Source: Actinomycetota bacterium
Lineage (GTDB): Bacteria > Actinomycetota > Thermoleophilia > Solirubrobacterales > 70-9
Direction: 5' to 3'
DNA length: 9,618 nucleotides
NCBI GenBank assembly: GCA_005884305.1
Contig: VAYL01000174.1
Coordinates: 554 to 10,171, forward strand
Made by a program: the position numbers and the translations under genes. Below the pieces are notes generated by a model, which was not told where the DNA came from, searched no databases, and saw only the letters and a list, made by a program, of their open reading frames with translations. Positions 1 through 5,579 of this stretch are shown one piece after another; the first letter of the stretch is position 1, and each line of letters opens with the position of its first letter.

Positions 1-36
1 GAGCAACGCCGCGCCCGCTCGCAGCGCGCGCCTCAC
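1..36 (-). CDS. Probable 5' end of the next gene after the thioredoxin (partial)
   Basis: A GTG codon (bases 36-34) overlaps the TGA stop of the thioredoxin gene (35-33) as GTGA, and 12 open codons follow to the window edge, reading VRRALRAGAALL. A basic start followed by Ala and Leu fits the beginning of a signal peptide or membrane anchor. GTGA overlaps are typical of coupled genes in an operon. In cytochrome c maturation clusters a thioredoxin of this kind is often followed by a CcmH/NrfF-like gene, but nothing here identifies the product. Only 12 codons are visible, so this could be a chance open frame. Confidence 0.3.
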   Translation of the reverse strand, partial: MRRALRAGAALL

Positions 37-569
37 TGCTTCGCCTTGCCGTCGATGTAGGGCGCGACGTTCTCCTCGAGGTAGCGGTCGGTCACCGGGC
101 CGAGGCTGTGAAGCGCGAGCCTCCCCTTCGGGTTGACGAGGAACGACTCCGGGACGCCGGTCGTGCCCAGGTCGTCCTTGGCGAAGTCGCCGTTGCCGTC
201 GCGGATCTGCGGATAGGTGATGCCGTATCGCTTGACGAAGTTGATCGCGTCGTCGGAGAGATCGTTGGAGTCGATGCCGAGGATGGTGAAGTCGCGGCCG
301 CGGTGCGCGTCGTAGAAGCGCTCGAGCGCCGGCGACTCGCTGCGACACGGCGTGCACCACGAGGCCCACACGTTCACCAGCACCCAGCGGCCCTGGTAAT
401 CGGCGATCGAGGCCTGTCCGCCTCCCTCGAGGCGAGGGAGGTTGGTTGAGGCGGAGGGGATCGGGTCGCCGACCTCGACGGCGGCGCCGCCCTTCTTCGC
501 CAGGCCGTACGCCAGGAGGCCCACGACGGCGAGGGCGGCGAGGACGACGATTAAGGTTCGCGCGCTCAC
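33..569 (-). CDS. Membrane-anchored TlpA/ResA/CcmG-type thiol-disulfide oxidoreductase
   Basis: A 178-residue protein starting at GTG 569. The frame stays open far upstream, but that part is antisense to the tRNA and the GH5 gene, so the GTG just before the hydrophobic anchor is chosen. Residues 1-22 form a single membrane anchor (LIVVLAALAVVGLLAYGLA), followed by KK and a thioredoxin fold outside the membrane. The active site is WCTPC (Cys72 and Cys75), preceded by the strand WVLVNVWAS. The cis-proline region GVPESFLVNPKG (Pro140) is the form found in ResA, CcmG and TlpA, which reduce disulfides in apocytochrome c or other extracytoplasmic proteins. Length and order are normal for the family. 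No Shine-Dalgarno sequence is obvious; a TACCCT box lies 7 nt before the GTG, which suggests a leaderless message. The exact partner cannot be read from the sequence; CcmG/ResA is favoured by the GVPE motif. Confidence 0.9.
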   Translation of the reverse strand: MSARTLIVVLAALAVVGLLAYGLAKKGGAAVEVGDPIPSASTNLPRLEGGGQASIADYQGRWVLVNVWASWCTPCRSESPALERFYDAHRGRDFTILGIDSNDLSDDAINFVKRYGITYPQIRDGNGDFAKDDLGTTGVPESFLVNPKGRLALHSLGPVTDRYLEENVAPYIDGKAKQ

Positions 570-576
570 CTGCCGA

Positions 577-582
577 AGGGTA
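577..582 (-). promoter_or_regulatory. Candidate -10 box of the thioredoxin gene (leaderless type)
   Basis: Read on the minus strand this is TACCCT, matching TAnnnT, with 7 nt between it and the GTG start at 569. At this spacing transcription would begin at or next to the start codon. I see no convincing -35 element; weak TT-containing hexamers lie around 600-606. This is inferred from spacing only. Confidence 0.35.
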
Positions 583-601
583 AAGGGGCCGTTGTGCCGC
601 C

Positions 602-607
602 TAGAAT
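602..607 (+). promoter_or_regulatory. Candidate -10 box of the tRNA-Gly gene
   Basis: TAGAAT ends 10 nt before the first base of the mature tRNA at 618. It matches TAnnnT and is one of the few A/T-rich hexamers in the 48-nt gap between the thioredoxin and tRNA genes. No good -35 hexamer is visible at 16-18 nt upstream. Confidence 0.45.
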
Positions 608-617
608 TGGCGGCCGC

Positions 618-690
618 GCGGACGTAGCTCAGCTGGTAGAGCGCGAGCTTCCCAAGCTCGAGGTCGCGGGTTCGAGACCCGTCGTCCGCT
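618..690 (+). tRNA. tRNA-Gly (anticodon CCC)
   Basis: A full cloverleaf can be folded by eye. The acceptor stem is GCGGACG (618-624) with CGTCCGC (683-689), and the discriminator U at 690 is the base usual for bacterial glycine tRNAs. The D arm is GCTC/GAGC (627-630 and 639-642) with the loop AGCTGGTA. The anticodon stem CGAGC/GCTCG encloses TTCCCAA, giving anticodon CCC at 651-653. The T arm has the loop TTCGAGA (671-677). No 3' CCA is encoded. CCC reads GGG codons. The 3' end is the source of the 17-nt direct repeat found again at 3925-3941. Confidence 0.96.
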
Positions 691-692
691 TG
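676..692 (+). repeat. 17-nt direct repeat, copy A (3' end of tRNA-Gly)
   Basis: GACCCGTCGTCCGCTTG covers the end of the T loop, the 3' T stem, the 3' acceptor strand, the discriminator base and two bases beyond the tRNA. It is identical base for base to 3925-3941 at the junction of GH5 copies 2 and 3. The match ends at both sides (A and G here, T and T there). tRNA 3' ends are the usual attachment sites of integrative elements, so this could be one half of an att pair; no integrase is seen. Confidence 0.6.
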
Positions 693-697
693 GCGGT

Positions 698-716
698 CCA
701 GGATGTGTTCGCCTGG
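698..716 (+). other. Small hairpin between the tRNA and GH5 copy 1
   Basis: CCAGG (698-702) and CCTGG (712-716) can form a 5-bp stem with a 9-nt loop, 8 nt after the tRNA. It has no T tract, so it is at best a weak terminator or a tRNA 3'-trailer structure. It is short enough to be chance in DNA of this composition. Confidence 0.2.
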
Positions 717-725
717 CAGGGAGTC

Positions 726-734
726 GAGGAAAAG
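726..734 (+). promoter_or_regulatory. Ribosome binding site deciding the start of GH5 copy 1
   Basis: GAGGAAAAG ends 6 nt before the GTG at 741, with the GAGG core 11 nt upstream. It supports GTG 741 over the earlier in-frame ATG at 594, which would place coding sequence through the tRNA. It is the only clear Shine-Dalgarno site of the GH5 cluster; copies 2 and 3 have none at a proper distance. Confidence 0.6.
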
Positions 735-740
735 AATTCG

Positions 741-2313
741 GTGAGAACACGGCAGGTTGAGTCGGGGCGCCGCTGGGGGCGGGCCGGAAGCGCGGCGCTG
801 GTGATCGCGGCGGCGATGGCGTGCCTTGCGGCGTTCGGCGCCGCGGAGGCGGGCGCGGCCACGCTTCCGAGGGTTCACGTCAGCGGCCAGCAGATGCGCG
901 ATGCGTACGGGCGCCAGGTGCTGCTTCGCGGGGTGAACGACACCTCGCTCACGGACCAGTACCAGGTCAACCCCAACCTCCCGACCGTCATCCCGCTGCA
1001 GGCGAGCGACTACGACCGGATGCAGGGCTTTGGCTTCAACGTGCTGCGGCTGGCGGTGAACTGGTCGAAACTCGAGCCGCAGCGCGGGCAGATCAGCCAG
1101 GACTACATCCAGCGGATCCGCAACGTCGTCGACAACGCGGCCGCTCACGGCATCTACACGGTCATCGACATGCACAGCGGCGGGTGGGGCAAGGACGTCG
1201 AGAGGCCTGCGGCCCTCGCACGGGTGGATGGGCGCGCCGAAGTGGGCGACGTTCATCGACAACAAGACCACCTGCCACGACGACAAGACGAACAAGCGCA
1301 CCCCGGCCGTACGAGAGGCATGGACCCACTTCTGGGAGAACTACAGCGCGGCGTCGTGGGGGAAGAAGGCCCGCGGGATCCAGGACCACCTCGTGATGGT
1401 GTGGGCGGCGCTGGCGAAGGCGTTCGCGAATGACCGGGCCGTCGCCGGCTATGACCTGCTGAACGAGGCCGAACCCGGCTACACCGGGCGATTCCAGCGG
1501 TTCTACACGACCAGATTCGATAGCAAGGCGATCAAGGCGATCCGGCATGCGGAGCACGTGGCCCACGGCTTCAGTCACATGATCTTCTTCGAGGCCAACC
1601 TCACTTGGTCCCAGCACGGCCTGACGAGCCATTCGCCGAAACCGGGGTTCTCGCACGACCAAAACCTCGTCTACGCGCCGCATCTCTACGGCCGCGACGT
1701 CCACACGACGGCCCGGCCGGTCAGTGGCGTGAAGCGCGACCTGCTGCGGCAGACGCGGAGGATCCTGCGCCTTGCGCACAAGTACGGAACCCCCTGGTGG
1801 ATCGGCGAGTGGAGCTTCTCGCAGTTCGACGACGACTCCTACAAGAAGCTCCTCGCCCACATCAAGATCCAGGACTCGAACCAGCTCGGAAGCGCTTGGT
1901 GGCAGTGGCGGGTTGCCTGCGGCGCGCCGCAGACGTTCGACGGGCTCGACCCCACGCCGACCCACCGCATTCTGGGGAACATCAACCCGGCGAAGTGCCC
2001 GAAGGGGACACCGCTGCCGACCCCGAAGCGCTGGCGCGGCATCATCGCCCGCGCCTATCCCCGCTACTCGCCCGGGAGGCTCACCGCGCTGAAGTCGCGT
2101 GGGCCGCGGATGAAACTCAAGGGCAAGAGCCACTGCAGTCGGCGCTTCAAGCACCGCAAGCCCAAGGCGTGCCAGCTCGTGGTCTGGATCCCGAACCCGA
2201 AGCACCCCCGGGTCCGCGGCCGCCACCTCGGTCACATCCAGGTCCACCGGCAGACCGGCGGCTGGGTCGCGACGGCGAGCGTCGGGCGGACGTACCTCAT
2301 GCGCACCCGATGA
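741..2313 (+). pseudogene. GH5 endoglycoceramidase-like hydrolase, copy 1, frameshifted
   Basis: First of three tandem paralogues. It starts at GTG 741 with a basic N terminus, a hydrophobic signal peptide (about residues 15-40, likely cut near AGAA/TLP) and the GH5 N-terminal barrel strands (LLRGVND, NVLRLAVNW, VIDMHSGGWG). After codon GTC 1197-1199 the frame is lost. Copies 2 and 3 have 27 nt (9 codons, including a Cys) before the GLRPxHGW motif, whereas only 1 nt remains here, a net loss of 26 nt. Translation from 741 ends at TGA 1431-1433. The other frame continues from about 1201 with RGLRPSHGW to the TGA at 2311-2313 and keeps the acid/base Glu (codon 1465-1467, in YDLLNEAEPG), PHLYG, the nucleophile Glu (codon 1807-1809, in WIGEWS) and the C-terminal beta domain. 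The intact form would be about 532 residues. A sequencing or assembly error is possible, but a 26-nt gap points to a real deletion. Confidence 0.85.
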
Positions 2314-3926
2314 CGCGGAACGCGCGAACCGCGCGCATCGGCGTCGCCGCACTCTCTGTCGCGGTCGTGCTCGTTCTCGCGGCTGGTGGCGCGAGCTCCT
2401 CGGCTGCCTCGCTGCCAGCGGTTCACGCCGGCACTGACCGCGTGATCCGCGACTCCCACGACCGCGAGGTCCTGCTCCGGGGGGTCAACGTCACCGCGCT
2501 CACCGACCAGTTCCAGGTCAATCCTCGGCTCCCGACGGTCACCCCGCTTCGCCCACGCGACTATCGGAAGATGGAGGCATTCGGCTTCGACGTCATCCGC
2601 CTCGCGGTCAACTGGTCGAAGCTCGAGCGCGAGCGCGGCCACATCAGCGACGCCTACGTCGGGAAGATCGCGAAGGTGGTGAACGAGGCCGCCGACCACG
2701 GCATGTACACGATCATCGACATGCACAACGGCGGCTGGGGCAAGTACGTGGCGACGCCGCCGGACGAGACCTGCCCCGACGGGCTGCGGCCCTCCCACGG
2801 GTGGCTCGGCGCGCCCGAGTGGGCGACGTTCACCGACGGCCAGACGACGTGCCACGACGACAAGACGAACAAGCGCACGCCCGCGGTCGAGGCGGCCTGG
2901 TTCAACTTCTGGACCAACTACAAGGACTCGTCCTGGCACGACGGGCTCGGGATCCAGGACCACCTCGTCGACGTGTGGGGGACGCTGGGGCGCCGGTTCG
3001 CGAACGACTCCAACGTCGCCGGCTATGACCTCCTGAACGAGGCGGACCCGGGCGGCATTGGGCACGGTGAGCTGAGCGGCTACGACGGTCGCTTCGACGC
3101 CGCCGCGATCGACGCGATCCGCCAGAGCGAGGCCCAAGCGGGCGGCTTCTCGCACATGGCCATCTTCGAGCCGAACCTCACCTGGACCTCGAACGGGCTG
3201 AAGAGCCACACCCCGGACCCCGGGTTCACGGACGATCCGAACATCGCGTTCTCGCCGCACCTCTACGGGCGCGACGTCCACACCACCACGCGCCCGGCCT
3301 CAGCCGTCATCCGCGACCTGAAGAAGCAGGAGCGGATCACCAGCCGGCGCGCGCGCGAGTACGGCGCCCCGCTCTGGGTCGGCGAGTGGAGCTTCTCGCC
3401 CTGGGACACCGACGCCTTCAAGAAGCTTCGCGCGCACGTCAAGATCCAGGACTCCCATGTGCTCGGGGCGGCCTGGTGGCAGTGGAAGGGCGCCTGCGGG
3501 GCGCCGCAGCGCTTCGACGGCCTCGACCCGACGCCCAACCGCCAGCCCTTCGGGAACATCAATCCGATCAAATGCCCGAGCGGCAAGCCTCTCCCGCTCC
3601 CGCGCGGATGGCGATCGGTCATCGGGCGTGCCTACCCGCGCTACGCGCCCGGGACGATCACTCACCTGCAGGCCCGCGGTGCGCGGATGTCGCTCGAGGG
3701 CAAGAGCAACTGCAACGCCGCGCTTCGCAGCTCCGATCCGCAGGCGTGCAAGCTCGTCGCCTGGATCCCGAAGACCAAGAAGCACGGCAGGCACCGCAGG
3801 CACCGGGCAAGGCACCCGCGGATCGATGCCCGACGGGTGGGCAAGGTCCACCTCCGCAAGCTCTCGGGCGGCTGGCTCGCGACCGCGGTGGTCAAGGGCG
3901 GTCGTTACTCGCTGACCACCCGTTGA
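2310..3926 (+). CDS. Secreted GH5 endoglycoceramidase-like glycoside hydrolase, copy 2
   Basis: 538 residues. The ATG at 2310 overlaps the TGA of copy 1 (ATGA) with no Shine-Dalgarno site nearby, so translation is probably coupled. A signal peptide occupies residues 1-33 (basic start, VAALSVAVVLVLAAGG, SAA/SLP). A GH5 (alpha/beta)8 barrel spans about 35-440: LLRGVN, Arg97 in VIRLAVNW, His139 in IDMHNGGWG, Asn243-Glu244 in YDLLNEADPG (acid/base), His317-Tyr319 in PHLYGRD, Glu359 in WVGEWS (nucleophile), then AAWWQW. The order, the IQDHLVDVWGTLGRRFA segment and a C-terminal beta-sandwich (about 440-538, RAYPRYAPGT onward) resemble endoglycoceramidases, retaining enzymes that cut the glycan from glycosphingolipids. 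The true substrate is unknown. Six cysteines (155, 181, 396, 422, 468, 480) could make three disulfides. Residues 487-512 are an Arg/His/Lys-rich loop. NEA replaces the usual NEP. Confidence 0.9.
   Translation: MTRNARTARIGVAALSVAVVLVLAAGGASSSAASLPAVHAGTDRVIRDSHDREVLLRGVNVTALTDQFQVNPRLPTVTPLRPRDYRKMEAFGFDVIRLAVNWSKLERERGHISDAYVGKIAKVVNEAADHGMYTIIDMHNGGWGKYVATPPDETCPDGLRPSHGWLGAPEWATFTDGQTTCHDDKTNKRTPAVEAAWFNFWTNYKDSSWHDGLGIQDHLVDVWGTLGRRFANDSNVAGYDLLNEADPGGIGHGELSGYDGRFDAAAIDAIRQSEAQAGGFSHMAIFEPNLTWTSNGLKSHTPDPGFTDDPNIAFSPHLYGRDVHTTTRPASAVIRDLKKQERITSRRAREYGAPLWVGEWSFSPWDTDAFKKLRAHVKIQDSHVLGAAWWQWKGACGAPQRFDGLDPTPNRQPFGNINPIKCPSGKPLPLPRGWRSVIGRAYPRYAPGTITHLQARGARMSLEGKSNCNAALRSSDPQACKLVAWIPKTKKHGRHRRHRARHPRIDARRVGKVHLRKLSGGWLATAVVKGGRYSLTTR
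3891..3915 (+). repeat. Shared 3' coding segment of GH5 copies 2 and 3 (part)
   Basis: These 25 bases at the end of copy 2 are identical to 5498-5522 at the end of copy 3. A second identical block of 30 bases lies just upstream (3858-3887 and 5465-5494). Identity also extends through synonymous positions, unlike most of the two genes, which suggests recent gene conversion or a duplication boundary. Directly downstream lies the 17-nt tRNA-derived repeat. Confidence 0.6.
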
Positions 3927-5533
3927 CCCGTCGTCCGCTTGTCCGCACCGCGACGGCCTCCGTCGCCGCGCTGGCGATGCTGGTGACCCTCGGCGGCGCT
4001 CGGGCGGCGGCGGCGTCTCTGCCGGCGCTTCACGCCGGCGCCGATCGCGCGATCCGCGACGCGCACGGGCGCGATGTCCTGCTGCGGGGCATGAACGTGA
4101 CGCCGCTGTTGGACTCCTACCAGGGCAACCCGAGGATGCCGACGGTCGTGCCGCTTCGCCCGCGCGACTACGTGGAGATGGAGGCCTACGGCTTCGACGT
4201 GATCCGCCTGGCTGTGACCTGGTCGAAGCTCGAGCCCCAGCGCGGTCACATCAACGTCAACTACATCGACCGGATCGCGACGATCGTGCGCAGGGCCGCT
4301 CAGCACGGCATGTACACGGTCATCGACATGCACAACGGCGGCTGGGGAAAGTCCGTCACCACCCGGCCTGCCGAGAAGTGTCCCCGCGGTCTGCGCCCGG
4401 CGCACGGATGGTTTGGGGCGCCCGCCTGGGCAACCTTCACCAACGGCCGGACGACCTGCCACAAGAACCCGGAGCAGAAGCGCACCCCCGCCGTGAAGGC
4501 GGCGTGGCTCAACTTCTGGACGAACCACAGGGCGCCGTCCTGGGCCGACGGCCGCGGGATCCAGGGCCATCTGGTCGCCGTGTGGGGCGCGCTCGGCCGC
4601 CGGTTCGCCGGCAATCCCGCGGTGGCCGGCTACGACCTGATCAACGAGCCCGACCCCGGCGGAGTCGCACCGAGCCGGTTGAGCTTCTACGACGGCCGGT
4701 TCTACTCCAGCTCGATCGACGCGATCCGGCAGGGAGAGGCCGACGCCGGTGGCTTCTCCCACATGGTCATGTTCGAGCCCAACATCACCTGGAGCACGGG
4801 CGGGCTGGCTAGCCACAGCCCGAGGCCGGGATTCTCGAACGATCCCAATCTCGTCTTGGCGCCGCACATCTACGGGCGGGACGCCCACACGGACACGCGA
4901 CCCATAAGCGAGGTGGGGCGCGTACTGAAGAGCCAGGCCCGGCGAGTGGGCCGGCGGGCGCAGGCCTACGGCACTCCCCTGTGGATCGGCGAGTGGAGCT
5001 TCTCGCCTTGGGACACCGACTCCTTCAAGAAGCTCCGCACGCACATCAACATCCAGGACTCGCGGCGGTGGGGGAGCGCCTGGTGGCAGTGGAAGGTCGC
5101 GTGCGGCTCGCCGCACTCGTTCCCCGGCCTCGGTTCGAAGCCCATCCACGAGCCGCTCGGCAACCTCAATCCGGTCTGGTGCCCGAGCGGCAAGCCACTG
5201 AAGCGGCCGAGGGGATGGAGGGCGATCGTCGCCCGCGCGTATCCGCGCTTTTCACCGGGCACGCTCACCGAGCTCCATGCGCGCGGCGGGCGCTTCTCGC
5301 TCGCCGGCAGGAGCCGCTGCAACGCGGCGCTTCGCGGCTCCGATCCCCTGGCGTGCCAGCTCGTCGTCTGGATCCCGAAGACCCACAAGCACGGCACGCA
5401 CCACGGTCACAGGAGCAGGCGCCCGCAGCTCATGGCCCACCACATGGGCAAGGTCCACGTCGCGAAGCTCTCGGGCGGCTGGCTCGCGACCGCGATAGTC
5501 AAGGGCGGTCGTTACTCGCTGAGCACGCGGTGA
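3923..5533 (+). CDS. Secreted GH5 endoglycoceramidase-like glycoside hydrolase, copy 3
   Basis: 536 residues. The start is the TTG at 3923, which overlaps the stop of copy 2 (TTGA). No other ATG, GTG or TTG lies in frame before the signal peptide, and the N terminus LTRR parallels MTRN of copy 2. The signal peptide is residues 1-31 (ASVAALAMLVTLGGARAAA/ASLP). The barrel carries Arg95, His137 (IDMHNGGWG), Asn241-Glu242 in YDLINEPDPG (acid/base), His315-Tyr317 (PHIYGRD) and Glu357 in WIGEWS (nucleophile), so it should be active. It keeps the canonical NEP. The C-terminal beta domain starts near RAYPRFSPGT (438). Cysteines 153, 179, 394, 420, 466 and 478 match those of copy 2. The loop 485-510 is His-rich, with seven His in 26 residues. 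The first 17 coding bases after TT are the tRNA 3'-end repeat. Family assignment is firm; substrate (glycolipid or another glycoside) is inferred. Confidence 0.9.
   Translation: MTRRPLVRTATASVAALAMLVTLGGARAAAASLPALHAGADRAIRDAHGRDVLLRGMNVTPLLDSYQGNPRMPTVVPLRPRDYVEMEAYGFDVIRLAVTWSKLEPQRGHINVNYIDRIATIVRRAAQHGMYTVIDMHNGGWGKSVTTRPAEKCPRGLRPAHGWFGAPAWATFTNGRTTCHKNPEQKRTPAVKAAWLNFWTNHRAPSWADGRGIQGHLVAVWGALGRRFAGNPAVAGYDLINEPDPGGVAPSRLSFYDGRFYSSSIDAIRQGEADAGGFSHMVMFEPNITWSTGGLASHSPRPGFSNDPNLVLAPHIYGRDAHTDTRPISEVGRVLKSQARRVGRRAQAYGTPLWIGEWSFSPWDTDSFKKLRTHINIQDSRRWGSAWWQWKVACGSPHSFPGLGSKPIHEPLGNLNPVWCPSGKPLKRPRGWRAIVARAYPRFSPGTLTELHARGGRFSLAGRSRCNAALRGSDPLACQLVVWIPKTHKHGTHHGHRSRRPQLMAHHMGKVHVAKLSGGWLATAIVKGGRYSLSTR
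3925..3941 (+). repeat. 17-nt direct repeat, copy B (tRNA-Gly 3' end inside GH5 copy 3 start)
   Basis: GACCCGTCGTCCGCTTG is a perfect copy of 676-692. It begins within the stop codon of copy 2 and encodes residues 2-6 of copy 3. The two copies enclose 3,232 bases holding GH5 copies 1 and 2. It may be an attachment-site remnant, a duplication footprint, or a coincidence helped by the Thr-Arg-Arg-Pro-Leu coding. Confidence 0.6.
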
Positions 5534-5554
5534 GCCGCCCGCTTGCGGTGGCTC
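5532..5554 (+). terminator. Hairpin at the end of the GH5 cluster, possible terminator
   Basis: GAGCCGCC (5532-5539) pairs with GGTGGCTC (5547-5554) through 8 bp including one G-T, around the loop CGCTTGC; two more pairs (T5531-G5555 wobble, G5530-C5556) can extend it. It starts in the stop codon of copy 3. There is no T tract, which is common for high-GC actinobacterial terminators but also weakens the call. It covers the candidate -35 hexamer of the ABC ATPase gene. Confidence 0.4.
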
Positions 5555-5570
5555 GCATGCCGGGTACGCT
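5543..5570 (+). promoter_or_regulatory. Candidate promoter of the ABC ATPase gene (leaderless type)
   Basis: TTGCGG (5543-5548) and TACGCT (5565-5570) are separated by 16 nt, a plausible -35/-10 pair. The -10 ends 9 nt before the ATG at 5580, so transcription would start within a few bases of the start codon. No Shine-Dalgarno site is present in those 9 nt, which agrees with a leaderless message. The same TACGCT-N9-ATG layout occurs before 8510. Confidence 0.5.
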
Positions 5571-5579
5571 TGGCGCACC

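Noticed and set aside
741..865. Lipoprotein signal in GH5 copy 1 (Cys28)
   Set aside because: The residues before the Cys (AMA) do not fit a lipobox, and the paralogues have no Cys in the signal peptide.
1197..1230. Programmed ribosomal frameshift in GH5 copy 1
   Set aside because: There is no slippery heptamer that I can see, and nine codons present in both paralogues are missing, which fits a deletion rather than recoding.
570..1301. Long minus-strand extension of the thioredoxin frame over the tRNA and GH5 copy 1
   Set aside because: It is antisense to a tRNA and a clear GH5 gene, its residues are Arg/Val/Asp-rich shadow sequence, and the GTG at 569 sits exactly before the membrane anchor.
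676..3941. A complete integrative element between the two 17-nt repeats
   Set aside because: The enclosed sequence holds only two GH5 paralogues; there is no integrase, excisionase or phage-like gene, so only a remnant or a duplication footprint can be argued.
1162..5149. Several open minus-strand frames of 350-415 codons opposite the GH5 genes
   Set aside because: They are frame shadows of GC-rich coding DNA, show no recognisable domain, and lie opposite genes with catalytic motifs.
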